From NCBI GenBank assembly GCA_022822205.1, contig JAJECC010000038.1, positions 62,001 to 126,000 on the forward strand: a stretch of 64,000 nt of DNA, in the 5' to 3' direction. The notes below the pieces were generated by a model. That model made no database searches. It worked only from the letters and a program-made list of their open reading frames with translations, and had not been told where the DNA came from. Of this stretch, positions 19,085 to 27,851 are shown piece by piece (the first letter of the stretch is position 1; every line of letters starts with the position of its first letter). The position numbers and the translations under genes were made by a program. This DNA comes from Rhodospirillales bacterium. Its GTDB lineage: Bacteria; Pseudomonadota; Alphaproteobacteria; Rhodospirillales; UBA2165.

Positions 19085-19896
19085 GCCGCCGCCGCACCTT
19101 CGAAAGCCTCACCGAAGCGGCGGTGGCGGTGCTTGAAACCGCGCCCGCGGACGCCAAGGCGGACCTCAGCCGCGCCGTCGCCGCCATGTGGCGGGACGGC
19201 AGCATCGCCGAGATCGGCGCGGCCCGCCCTCCCGACCGGCCCGCGCGTCCGGCGCGGCCCCGGTTGCTGATGCCCCGCGACATGCCCAGGCGGCGCGGCG
19301 GCGGGCCCGCGAAGCGCATCGCCTTTCTCCATGCCATCGCCCATATCGAGCTGAACGCCATCGACCTGGCCTGGGATCTGATTGCCCGCTTCGCCGGCCC
19401 GGCCTTGCCCCGCGAATTCCACGACGACTGGGTGCGGGTCGCGGACGAGGAGGCCAGGCATTTCAGCCTCCTCGCCGGCCTCCTGGAGGACGCGGGCACG
19501 GCTTACGGCGACCTGCCGGCGCACGACGGCCTGTGGGAGGCGGCATGCGAAACCGCCGACGACATCCTGGCCCGTATCGCCATCGTGCCCATGGTATTGG
19601 AGGCCCGCGGCCTCGACACCGCGCCGGGCGCCATCGAACGGCTCGGCAGGGCCGGCGACGAAGCGTCCGTCCGGGTTCTGGAAATCATCGCCCGGGACGA
19701 GGAGACCCATGTGGGGTTCGGGGTCAAGTGGTTCGACCGCTTGTGCGCGGAGCGGGGGCTCGACCCGGCGGACACCTTCCGGGAGCTGGTGAGATCACGG
19801 TTCAAGGGCGCGCTGAAACCGCCGTTCGCCGAGGCCGCGCGGGAACGCGCGGGGTTTCCCAAATCCTATTACGAACCGCTGGCGGCGGGCCTTTAA
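19081..19896 (+). CDS. Ferritin-like DUF455 family protein
   Basis: A 271-residue four-helix-bundle protein of the DUF455 (COG2833) family. Probable di-iron ligands are visible: Glu90 in HIELNAIDLAW, Glu123/Glu124 and His127 in ADEEARHF, Glu174 in LEARGLD, and Glu207/Glu208 with His210 in DEETHVGF. That is the EExxH pairing of ferritin-like oxidases. The substrate is unknown. The GTG start overlaps the glnE stop (GTGA), so it is translationally coupled to glnE. The N-terminal ~60 residues are Arg/Pro/Ala-rich and probably less ordered. The A/T-rich restriction-modification pair begins 86 bp downstream. Confidence 0.85.
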   Translation: MSRRRTFESLTEAAVAVLETAPADAKADLSRAVAAMWRDGSIAEIGAARPPDRPARPARPRLLMPRDMPRRRGGGPAKRIAFLHAIAHIELNAIDLAWDLIARFAGPALPREFHDDWVRVADEEARHFSLLAGLLEDAGTAYGDLPAHDGLWEAACETADDILARIAIVPMVLEARGLDTAPGAIERLGRAGDEASVRVLEIIARDEETHVGFGVKWFDRLCAERGLDPADTFRELVRSRFKGALKPPFAEAARERAGFPKSYYEPLAAGL

Positions 19897-19982
19897 AATT
19901 AGGCAACTTTCGATAGTGCCGCTATTATTGTTGTCGCTAGCCACTTTGCCGAAACCGTCAGCACCGCTTCTGAAAACTTTCG

Positions 19983-20867
19983 ATGCACTTACAGCAAACC
20001 AAGCGCGCGAGTTCTTCATCAGGCGGTCCGCAGTACTATTTCCACAGCCTAAATAGGGCCACCAAGACTTACCTGCGAAGTGAAGGCTCAGTGCCAGTGG
20101 CATTAATCACCCCATATGGCGCGACGAAATCAGACTTCTTTGCTGTCAGCAGTCAACATAAACTCGACACGAACCTTAAGCCCGTTCCGGGCAAGGTGGG
20201 TCATGACAGAATTCAACAAGGCACGGCGGCGGCCAGCATTGGCGAAGAAATCCGCAAATGGTATAGCCTGCCAAAAGGCCAGTTCGAGAGAATTGACATA
20301 GAAATCGAGATTATTGACGACGCATTTTATCTCAGGCCGATCTCATGTAAGTACGCGACCCCATCCAAGACACGTACACTGCCGAAAATCGAGAGACCGC
20401 TTACATTCACCCGAGAATATCAAAGCCCATTTTGGCTGGATCAGATGAAGAAGATTGGTCGAGCCCAATCAAGCATTCTCGAATGGTCGCTGAAGGAAAT
20501 ATCCCGCATTGCAAAGGATCATCGTGAGGGGTCTAAGCTACCTTATATTCAGGAAACGGATATTCTGAGGGCCTCGGGACCGCTAGGCCATTTGGGTTTA
20601 ACTTTGGGAGGCTATGTGGGCAAAGGATATGATTGCGTATCCGTCTTTAAATTTCTCAAATTTCCTGAGTACTCGGTGCCTATCGAAATCAAGAAGAACA
20701 GCAAGGGTTTCACCTATCAAATGGAGAAATACGGCAAGGACGAACTGAGTAGGGCGATTGTTTTGTGCGCCAACCACGATCTACCCGCTGTTCCGAGTAA
20801 TATTGACGTAATTGAGTTGGAAGCGTTTCACGAATTCGGCAAAGACAAACTATCGATTTCAGAATGA
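19983..20867 (+). CDS. Putative type II restriction endonuclease (PD-(D/E)XK)
   Basis: A 294-residue protein with no enzyme family I can name. The C-terminal third contains a PD-(D/E)XK-like core: Asp217 in KGYDCVSV, then Glu235 and Lys237 in PIEIKKN, after a helix with Glu191 (ETDILRASGPLGHLGL). The N-terminal ~125 residues (ITPYGATKSDFFAV, HDRIQQGTAAASIGEEIRKW, FERIDIEIEIIDD) form a separate conserved-looking domain that may contact DNA. It overlaps the methyltransferase start by ATGA, the organisation expected of a restriction-modification pair. Codon use is far more A/T-rich than neighbours (TTA, ATA, AGA frequent), which suggests horizontal acquisition. Nuclease function is inferred from motif plus partner. 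Confidence 0.7.
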   Translation: MHLQQTKRASSSSGGPQYYFHSLNRATKTYLRSEGSVPVALITPYGATKSDFFAVSSQHKLDTNLKPVPGKVGHDRIQQGTAAASIGEEIRKWYSLPKGQFERIDIEIEIIDDAFYLRPISCKYATPSKTRTLPKIERPLTFTREYQSPFWLDQMKKIGRAQSSILEWSLKEISRIAKDHREGSKLPYIQETDILRASGPLGHLGLTLGGYVGKGYDCVSVFKFLKFPEYSVPIEIKKNSKGFTYQMEKYGKDELSRAIVLCANHDLPAVPSNIDVIELEAFHEFGKDKLSISE

Positions 20868-22372
20868 TTAAGTACGGCGAAATCGTCCCAATTGACACGC
20901 CAATCGCGGCTTCCAGACAATCTGCGAAGCGACACTATGGTGTGCACCCCTATTTTACTCGTCGCCCGTACAACGTCGTTCGTGACTATATATTAAGGTA
21001 TAGCAGCGAGGGAGATCGCGTTCTCGACCCTTTTGGAGGGTCCGGGGTGACCGCCATCGAAGCATACCTATCCAATAGGACGGGAATCCAAAATGACATA
21101 AATCCGCTCGCGAATTTTATCGCAAGTGGAATAGCCAGATTATCGGAGGGTGACGTCTCTGAGTACCAGTCAGGCTTGGCAATTCTTGAGGAAAGGTGCA
21201 AGGCACGTTTGGAAGATTTGGAACGCGCCTCCGAGAATGATTTAGTTAACATATTGCCGGACCTCGCTCTTCCCCCAAATGTTCCCTTACCATCTAATTC
21301 GGATTCAAATTTTCTTTATGATCTTTTTGATCGGCGACAACTGGCCGCACTGGCTTTGATTCGCCAAGAAATTAAGAGAATTCGTAGGCCCTACGTTCGA
21401 GAGGCAATGCTCCTGGCATTTTCCGCTGCGCTTTCGAAGTTAAACGGTACATTCCTCTCAGCAGAAGGCCGGGCTGCTTCACGAGGTGGCTCCAGCATAT
21501 TTAGTATTTATCGGTATAAAATTGCCAAGGAGCCTGTTCACCTCCCGTTTTGGACGACATTCCGTGAACGTGTTGGCAATGTGTTGGAGGCCAAGGCAGA
21601 AATCGACAGGGTTATCGAGGTTCAGAAATTAACAGGGAAATGGAAAGGGAACTTCCTAACCTACAAATATGACGTTTTGGAGTTGCCTGACCGGCTTGAG
21701 GAAGAAGTCGACTACATTTTCACTGACCCACCTTATGGTGGCCATATAGCCTACCTTGATCTGTCTACTATGTGGAACGCCTGGCTTGGTATCTCTCCCC
21801 GCGCCGACTTGGCTAAAAAGGAGATCATCGTGGGAGGGGAGCGAGAGATACCGGAGTCTGTTTACGTCGATCGACTGGGCGCGAGTATAAAGGCCTGCTT
21901 GGCAGCGTTGAAGAAAGACCGCTGGATGTCGGTCGTATTTCAGCACTGGAACGTGGAGTATTTTGACGCCATCTTGACCTCTGCATCGGACTCTGGCGCT
22001 GAACTGAAAGCCGCTGTCTCGCAAATTGGCGACCCAATCTGGTCGATGCACAAAAAGAAGAGTCGAGACTCAGTCTTAGCCGGCGAACTGATCCTGACTT
22101 TCTACAATTCGGGCAAGGCAACAAAACGCCGTGAACAGCGTACGTTTGACCTGGAAGCAGAGGTAAGCACCCTTCTGAACGACCTGGCTGAACCAATTTA
22201 CGGTGAGCTCCTGCTGAATAGAATTGTCGTAAACGCTTGGAAGAGCGGTGCAATCAAATCGCTCACAATTTCCAAGCAGGAATTCTCGGCACTTCTAGAG
22301 GACCTCGGCTGGCACTACGACAACTCAAAGCACTATTGGCTGAAGGACCAACATTCAGAGCTCTTAGTGTAG
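20864..22372 (+). CDS. DNA methyltransferase (probable N6-adenine or N4-cytosine)
   Basis: A 502-residue SAM-dependent DNA methylase. Motif X-like HPYFTRRPYNVVRDYI precedes motif I at residues 55-63 (DPFGGSGVTAIEAY) and the acidic motif II-like NDINPLANF. The catalytic motif IV is DPPYGG at 288-293. About 220 residues lie between motifs I and IV, room for a target-recognition domain and matching an alpha-class-like order (X-I-TRD-IV). DPPY is compatible with adenine N6 or cytosine N4 methylation. It is translationally coupled to the putative nuclease upstream. It ends 7 bp before the convergent prfB stop, so the island fits tightly between core genes. A/T-rich codon use is shared with its partner. 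Confidence 0.88.
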   Translation: MIKYGEIVPIDTPIAASRQSAKRHYGVHPYFTRRPYNVVRDYILRYSSEGDRVLDPFGGSGVTAIEAYLSNRTGIQNDINPLANFIASGIARLSEGDVSEYQSGLAILEERCKARLEDLERASENDLVNILPDLALPPNVPLPSNSDSNFLYDLFDRRQLAALALIRQEIKRIRRPYVREAMLLAFSAALSKLNGTFLSAEGRAASRGGSSIFSIYRYKIAKEPVHLPFWTTFRERVGNVLEAKAEIDRVIEVQKLTGKWKGNFLTYKYDVLELPDRLEEEVDYIFTDPPYGGHIAYLDLSTMWNAWLGISPRADLAKKEIIVGGEREIPESVYVDRLGASIKACLAALKKDRWMSVVFQHWNVEYFDAILTSASDSGAELKAAVSQIGDPIWSMHKKKSRDSVLAGELILTFYNSGKATKRREQRTFDLEAEVSTLLNDLAEPIYGELLLNRIVVNAWKSGAIKSLTISKQEFSALLEDLGWHYDNSKHYWLKDQHSELLV

Positions 22373-22379
22373 TCGGCGC

Positions 22380-23499
22380 TTAGTCCCCGCCCTCGCCCGA
22401 CGCCTCGATGCGGGCGGCCAGCGCCGCGGCCATGAACTCGTCCAGGTCGCCGTCGAGCACGGCCTGGGTGTTGGACGTCTCCATATCGGTCCTGAGGTCC
22501 TTCACCATCTGGTAGGGCTGCAGCACATAGGAGCGGATCTGGTGCCCCCAGCCGATATCGGTCTTGGCCTCGTGCTGGGCCTGGGCTTCCTCCTCCCGCT
22601 TCTGCAATTCCGCCTCGTAGAGCCGGGCGCGCAGCATGCCGAACGCGGCCGCCCGGTTACGGTGCTGGGAGCGGTCGTTCTGGCACTGGACGACGATGCC
22701 CGTCGGAATATGGGTAATGCGGATGGCGGAATCCGTCTTGTTGACGTGCTGGCCGCCGGCCCCGGACGCCCGGTAGGTGTCCACCCGGATGTCCTTGTCG
22801 TTGATCTCCACCTCGATGTCGTCGTCGATCACCGGAAACACCCAGACGGACGCGAAACTGGTGTGGCGCCGGGCGCTCGCGTCATAGGGCGAGATGCGCA
22901 CCAGCCGGTGGACGCCGCTTTCGGTCTTCAGCCATCCATAGGCGTCGGCGCCCAGGACCCGCACCGTCGAGGATTTGATGCCGGCTTCCTCGCCCGCGCT
23001 CTCCTCCAGCCATTCGAGCTTGTAGCCGCGGCCTTCCGCCCAGCGGGCGTACATGCGCAGCAGCATCTGCGCCCAGTCCTGCGCCTCGGTGCCGCCGGCG
23101 CCGGCATGGACCTCGAGATAGCAATCGTTGCCGTCGGCCTCCCCCGACAACAGGGCGCGGACCCGCTCTTTCCCGGCCCGGGCCGCCAGCGCCTTGAGCG
23201 CCGATTCCGCCTCGCGGACCACGTCGCCGTCGTCCTCGGCCTCGCCGAGTTCGATCAGCTCCAGATTGTCGGAGAGTTCCCGTTCCAACTCGTCGAGGGC
23301 CTTGATCCCGCCCTCCAGGCGGGTGCGCTCGCGCATCACCGTCTGAGCGCGGGCCTGGTCGCTCCACAGGCCGGGGTCTTCGGCGAGAGCGTTCAGCTCG
23401 GCGAGGCGCTTGACGGCGGCGTCATAGTCAAAGCCGCCTCCTCAGCAGTTCGAGGGACTGCTTGATCTGCTCGGAGAGGGTCTCGATTTCGGCGCGCAC
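22380..23499 (-). CDS. prfB: Peptide chain release factor 2 (programmed +1 frameshift)
   Basis: RF2, about 372 residues, which terminates translation at UGA and UAA. Zero frame starts at GTG 23499 and encodes [20 protein letters not shown] plus three residues, then meets an in-frame TGA. Reading continues in the +1 frame ([20 protein letters not shown]) to 22380. The peptidyl-hydrolysis motif GGQ is at about 248-250 ([12 protein letters not shown]). The stop-codon recognition tripeptide, usually Ser-Pro-Phe, reads Ser-Pro-Tyr ([15 protein letters not shown], about 203-205). The gene follows mrcA on the same strand. Annotation from the first internal ATG would lose 53 N-terminal residues. Confidence 0.96.
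23427..23442 (-). promoter_or_regulatory. prfB programmed +1 frameshift site
   Basis: On the coding strand the sequence is AGGAGG-CGG-CTT-TGA-C. AGGAGG is an internal Shine-Dalgarno element three bases before the slippery CTT codon, followed by the in-frame TGA stop. This is the classical autoregulatory RF2 site: low RF2 lets the ribosome pause at UGA and slip forward one base. The TGA occupies 23428-23430. Confidence 0.96.
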
Positions 23500-23579
23500 G
23501 GGAGGTCTCGGTGATCGGCGTTGGGAGGGTCTCGGCGGAGTGTCTTAGAGGGTTCGGGAGACGGGTACAACAACCGTCG

Positions 23580-25994
23580 TCAATAAAGCCCGCCGGTGCC
23601 GGACGCGGGCGCCCGGGTGGTCACCGTCAGGCCGTCGAGCACGTTCTCCTCGCCCGACGGGATCCTGCCCGGCTTGAACGCTTCGAGAATGACGTTGCGG
23701 TCGCCGCCCCGGGCCGGCTTGCCGGAAGCGGCGTTGACCCGCACCAGCCTGATGCCCTCCGGAATCCGGAACGGAATGGCGGCCTCGCCGTCGAGGGCCT
23801 CGGCCATGAACCGCTTGAAGATCGGCGCCGCCGCGCTGGCGCCCTGCTCCCGCGCGCCGAGGGACCGGGGGGTGTCGAAGCCGACGAAGACCCCGACGGC
23901 GAGGTCCGGCGAGAAGCCGACGAACCAGGTATCCAACGCATCGTTGGTGGTGCCGGTCTTGCCGGCCAGGGGCTTGCCGATGGACTTGATCTGGCGTCCC
24001 GTGCCCCGCTCCACCGCGCCCTGAAGCATGGAAACCATCTGGTAGGCGCTGGCGGGATCGGCGACCCGCTCCCGGGTGTCCGGAATGCCGGGAACCGGCT
24101 GATTGGTCCAGAAGGCCGCCCGGCAGTCCCGGCACGCCCGGTTGTCGTGACGGTAGACGTTCCTGCCGTGACGGTCCTGGATGCGGTCGATGAGGGTCGG
24201 TTTGATCCGTTTTCCGCCGTTGACCATCATCGCGTAGGACGCGGTCAGCCGCATCAGCGTGGTCTCGCCGGCGCCGAGCGACATGGAAAGCCGGCGCGGC
24301 AGGTCGTCGGCGACGCCGAGCCGCCGGGCGAATTGGGCGACGCGGTCGATGCCGATGGTTTGGGCGAGGCGCACGGTCATCAGGTTGCGCGACTTCTCGA
24401 TGCCGAGGCGCATGGTGCTCGGCCCGTAGAATTTCTTGGTGTAGTTGGCCGGCCGCCATTTGGGCAAACCGGGCCCCTGGTCGATGACGAACGGCGCATC
24501 GAGAATCAGGGTGGAGGGCGTAAAGCCGGCGTCCAGGGCCGCCAGATAGACGATCGGCTTGAAGGCGGAGCCCGGCTGGCGCTGCGCCTGGACCGCGCGG
24601 TTGAACTGGCTGCGCTCGAAGGAATAGCCGCCCGACATGGCCAGCACGCGCCCCGTATGGGGATCGAGCGCCACCACCGCGCCGTCGATCTCGGGGATCT
24701 GCTTGAGGGCGAAGGTATTGTCCGGATAGGGTTTTCCCTCCCCGGTCTCGAAGACTTGGTGGACCGCGACCACGTCGCCGGCGGCCAGTACGCCGCTCGC
24801 CGCTTTCACCCGGGGGCCGAGCCGTTCCTTCTTCTTCCACGCCCGGGCCCACTTCAACTCATCGAGCGGAATGATCCCGGTGCGGCCGTCATCGACGCCG
24901 ATGGCCGCCGATTTGTCGTCCGCCGACAGCACGATGGCCAACCGCCAGTGGTCGAGGCCCTTGGGCGCCTCGACCTCGGCCAGCTGCGCCAGCCAGTCGG
25001 TCACCGGCCCGGCCCGGGCGATGGGCCCCCGCCAGCCATGACGCCGGTCGTATGCCTCGAGCCCGGCACGCAGCGCCCGGTCGGCGATGTCCTGAAGCCG
25101 CGGGCTCAAGGTGGTGCGCACCGAGAGACCGCCCTTGTAGAGCTCATCCTCGCCGTAACGCTGCACCAGTTCGCGCCGGACCTCCTCGGCGAAGTAGTCG
25201 GCGTTGACGAATTCGGTGGCGTCCCGCTTGCGGACGATCAGCGGCTGGGCCTTCGCCGCCGCCGCCGCCTCGGGCGTAATCACGCCGTCTTCGAGCATCC
25301 GGTCGACCACCCAGTCCCGGCGGCCCTTGGCGGCGCGGGGCTTTGTCAGCGGGTTGTAGTTGTTGGGGGCCTTGGGCAGCGCGGCCAGGAGGGCGGCCTC
25401 GGAAACGGTCAGCGCGTCGAGCGATTTGTTGAAGTAGTTGAGCGCCGCGGCGGCGACGCCGAACGAGCCGAAGCCGAGATAAATCTCGTTCAGGTAAAGC
25501 TCGAGGATGCGCTCCTTGGCAAGCGCCCGCTCGATCCGGAAGGCAAGAATCGCCTCCTTGATCTTGCGTTCGACCGTAACATCGGAGGTCAGCAGGAAAT
25601 TCTTCGCCACCTGCTGGGTAATGGTCGAAGCGCCCACCAGCCGCCGGTTGGTGGAGATGTTCTTGAGATTGGTGATCACCGCGCGGCCGACGCCGATGGG
25701 ATCGACCCCGGGATGGGTGAAAAAGTTCTTGTCTTCGGCCGACAGGAACGCGTTGATCACCCGCTTGGGCATGGCGCCGACGGGAATGAACACCCTGCGT
25801 TCGACAGCGAATTCAGCCAGCAGCCGTCCGTCGCCGGCCTGCACCCGGGTCATCACCGGCGGTTCGTAGTCGGCCAGTTGCCGGTAGTCGGGCAGCCCCC
25901 GCCCGTACTTGTAGAAGATGTAGATACCGCCGCCGGCGCCCGCGAGAACGACGATCAACAGAAAGCTGACAAGGGCGATAAACGTCTTAAGCAT
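23580..25994 (-). CDS. mrcA: Penicillin-binding protein 1A
   Basis: An 804-residue class A PBP with an N-terminal membrane anchor (residues ~3-28) that polymerises and cross-links peptidoglycan. The GT51 glycosyltransferase domain has catalytic Glu87 in LSAEDKNFFTHPG, then GASTITQQVAKN and ILELYLNEIYLG. The transpeptidase domain has the nucleophile Ser476 in PGSAFKP, SRN at 535-537 and KTGTT at 679. Between the transpeptidase motifs is CRDC (about 621-624), a possible disulfide or metal site. The open frame begins at a TTG further upstream, but the ATG at 25994 directly precedes the anchor. It lies downstream of amiC and upstream of prfB. Confidence 0.95.
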   Translation of the reverse strand: MLKTFIALVSFLLIVVLAGAGGGIYIFYKYGRGLPDYRQLADYEPPVMTRVQAGDGRLLAEFAVERRVFIPVGAMPKRVINAFLSAEDKNFFTHPGVDPIGVGRAVITNLKNISTNRRLVGASTITQQVAKNFLLTSDVTVERKIKEAILAFRIERALAKERILELYLNEIYLGFGSFGVAAAALNYFNKSLDALTVSEAALLAALPKAPNNYNPLTKPRAAKGRRDWVVDRMLEDGVITPEAAAAAKAQPLIVRKRDATEFVNADYFAEEVRRELVQRYGEDELYKGGLSVRTTLSPRLQDIADRALRAGLEAYDRRHGWRGPIARAGPVTDWLAQLAEVEAPKGLDHWRLAIVLSADDKSAAIGVDDGRTGIIPLDELKWARAWKKKERLGPRVKAASGVLAAGDVVAVHQVFETGEGKPYPDNTFALKQIPEIDGAVVALDPHTGRVLAMSGGYSFERSQFNRAVQAQRQPGSAFKPIVYLAALDAGFTPSTLILDAPFVIDQGPGLPKWRPANYTKKFYGPSTMRLGIEKSRNLMTVRLAQTIGIDRVAQFARRLGVADDLPRRLSMSLGAGETTLMRLTASYAMMVNGGKRIKPTLIDRIQDRHGRNVYRHDNRACRDCRAAFWTNQPVPGIPDTRERVADPASAYQMVSMLQGAVERGTGRQIKSIGKPLAGKTGTTNDALDTWFVGFSPDLAVGVFVGFDTPRSLGAREQGASAAAPIFKRFMAEALDGEAAIPFRIPEGIRLVRVNAASGKPARGGDRNVILEAFKPGRIPSGEENVLDGLTVTTRAPASGTGGLY

Positions 25995-26132
25995 GTCCGG
26001 CTGGTCCAACCTGGCATTTCGCGCCGCCAAAGCGCTCCATCTTCGTCCTATGCGCCCCCCGGCGCAATGGCCTGACGCGGGAGTTAACGCGGAATTGTGG
26101 CGGCTTTGTGGCGCAATTCGGCGCTTTGCCTC

Positions 26133-27413
26133 TTATCGTTGCGCCTGTTCGATCCGTTCGAAATAGCGGTCGATTGCCTGAGCGACCGAATCGGCGATCC
26201 GCGCCCGGTAGCCTTCCCGGCGGAGCGCCCGCTCATCCTGGCGGTTGGACAGGAACCCCATCTCGATCAGCACCGAGGGGATATCGGGCGCCTTGAGGAC
26301 GGCAAATCCCGCGAATCGATGAGTTCTTCGGAGCAGCGTGGTGACCCGGCGCAACTCCTGAACCAGCTCCGCCGCGAACCGGACGGATTCGTTCATGGTC
26401 TCCCGCTGGGCCAGATCGATCAGGATATCCGTTACCTCGGGGGTTTCGGCCGAGAGGTCGACGCCGGCGATGAGGTCGGCCTTGTTCTCCTTGTCGGCCA
26501 GTTCCGCCGCTTCCTTGTCCGATGCTTTTTCCGACAAGGTATAGACCGACAATCCGCGGATGCCGGCTCGGCGAATGGAATCGGCATGCAAGGAAATAAA
26601 CAGATCCGCGTCGTGCCTGCGGGCGATGGCGATGCGGTCGCGAAGCCGGATGAAGACGTCCCGGTCGCGGGTCAGGATCACCTTGTAGCGCCCGCTTCTT
26701 TCGAGGCGGCGTTTCAGGGTACGCGCCGTCCGGAGCGTAATATCCTTCTCCAGCACCCCGCTCCGCCCGATGGCGCCGGGGTCGACGCCGCCGTGTCCGG
26801 GATCGATGGCGATGATCCGGCGGTCTCTCCGGGCGCGCGGCTTGCGGTTCGGGATCGGCAGACCCGGGGCCGCCCGCGCCGTCTCCCGAGCGGACGCCCG
26901 GCCCCGGGCGCGTCCTCTGGCGCGGCGGGGCTCGACCAGTTCGGCCATGAACCTCGCGCGGTCGCTGGGCTTCATGTCCACCACCAGCCGGTGGCCGCGA
27001 TTTCCGGAGGGCGGCACCAGAAACGCCGCGGTGATCCGCATGGGTCCGCCCATGTCGAGCACCACCCGCGACGCGCCGGCTTTGAACAGTCCGTAGCGCA
27101 GGCTCTTGATCAGGCCGACGTTCCTGGGCAGCGGCCGGGCCGGCAGCTGCCAGCGGAGCTCCGGCAAATCGATGACCAGACGATAGGGATCGACCAGCGC
27201 GAAGTAGGAGAACTTGACCGGTCCGGTCAGATCCATGACGAACCGGGTCCGATCGCCGCTGACGCCCGCCCGGAGATCATTGGCCACAACGACGTCCCGG
27301 GCCGGGGCGTCACCGGCCGGCAACGCACCGAGCGCCGACGCAAGAATCAGCGTCCGTATCACCCGCGAGAGCGGCAGACACACGGCGCTGAAACTCTTCC
27401 GGATTGAAACCAT
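26133..27413 (-). CDS. amiC: N-acetylmuramoyl-L-alanine amidase (AmiC-like)
   Basis: A 426-residue periplasmic zinc amidase that removes stem peptides from peptidoglycan during cell separation. It has a signal peptide (VIRTLILASALGALPAGDAPA), an AMIN domain (about 40-150), an Arg/Ala-rich linker, and an Amidase_3 domain. Zinc ligands are His207 in AIDPGHGGVDPG, Glu222 in LEKDITL and the His of SLHADS. The catalytic Glu is in IEMGFLSN. The ATG at 27413 is chosen because it places the signal peptide near the N-terminus; an upstream in-frame extension lacks similarity. It diverges from rne and precedes mrcA. Confidence 0.93.
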   Translation of the reverse strand: MVSIRKSFSAVCLPLSRVIRTLILASALGALPAGDAPARDVVVANDLRAGVSGDRTRFVMDLTGPVKFSYFALVDPYRLVIDLPELRWQLPARPLPRNVGLIKSLRYGLFKAGASRVVLDMGGPMRITAAFLVPPSGNRGHRLVVDMKPSDRARFMAELVEPRRARGRARGRASARETARAAPGLPIPNRKPRARRDRRIIAIDPGHGGVDPGAIGRSGVLEKDITLRTARTLKRRLERSGRYKVILTRDRDVFIRLRDRIAIARRHDADLFISLHADSIRRAGIRGLSVYTLSEKASDKEAAELADKENKADLIAGVDLSAETPEVTDILIDLAQRETMNESVRFAAELVQELRRVTTLLRRTHRFAGFAVLKAPDIPSVLIEMGFLSNRQDERALRREGYRARIADSVAQAIDRYFERIEQAQR

Positions 27414-27851
27414 ATCCGTGAACACGCATACACCATCCGCCGGCGGAAATTCGCGAAATGCGATAAGTCCCGCCGGATTCCTGTACATAAGGTGATTGTC
27501 GAACACTATTCCTACCGTTATGTTAACGGCGTGAAGCGTGGCGGGACTTGTTGAATGGGAGGCACGCGCGTACGGCGAATTGGCCAGACAGGCCCGGAGC
27601 CGACGCCTTACCGCCGGCCCTAATGCTCCGCCACATCAAAGCTTCCGAACCAGTGAAAGTAGATTATTCGATGCCGGTAATGGCAGCCCAAATCAACCGT
27701 CCGGCCAGCCCGGCCCCGCGAATCGCGGGCGCCGGACATCTGGAGCGGACCTATTCGATGCGGGGCGCCGCCGGCAAAATTGCAAATACGACCAAGGCGG
27801 GACGCGGCTTCGATGCCGGCGGCCCGGCCTGGTCCCGGAGTTTTAGATCAA
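27414..27851. other. amiC-rne divergent intergenic region with long rne leader
   Basis: This 438-bp spacer has no convincing protein gene. It holds a probable rne promoter at 27496-27524 and a ~320-nt rne leader. The leader contains three copies of TTCGATGCSGG at 27667-27677, 27754-27764 and 27809-27819. Long structured leaders mediate RNase E autoregulation in enterics; a similar role here is inference. Confidence 0.6.
27496..27529 (+). promoter_or_regulatory. Candidate rne promoter with overlapping inverted repeat
   Basis: TTGTCG (27496-27501) and TATGTT (27519-27524) are 17 bp apart. The -10 box is overlapped by the perfect inverted repeat CCGTTA-TGT-TAACGG (27515-27529), which could bind a regulator shared with the divergent amiC gene. 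The -35 match is only partial, so this is a prediction. Confidence 0.45.

Noticed and set aside
23511..26075. An 854-codon open frame antisense to mrcA
   Set aside because: It has no recognisable domain and mirrors the PBP1A gene; long antisense frames are expected in GC-rich DNA.
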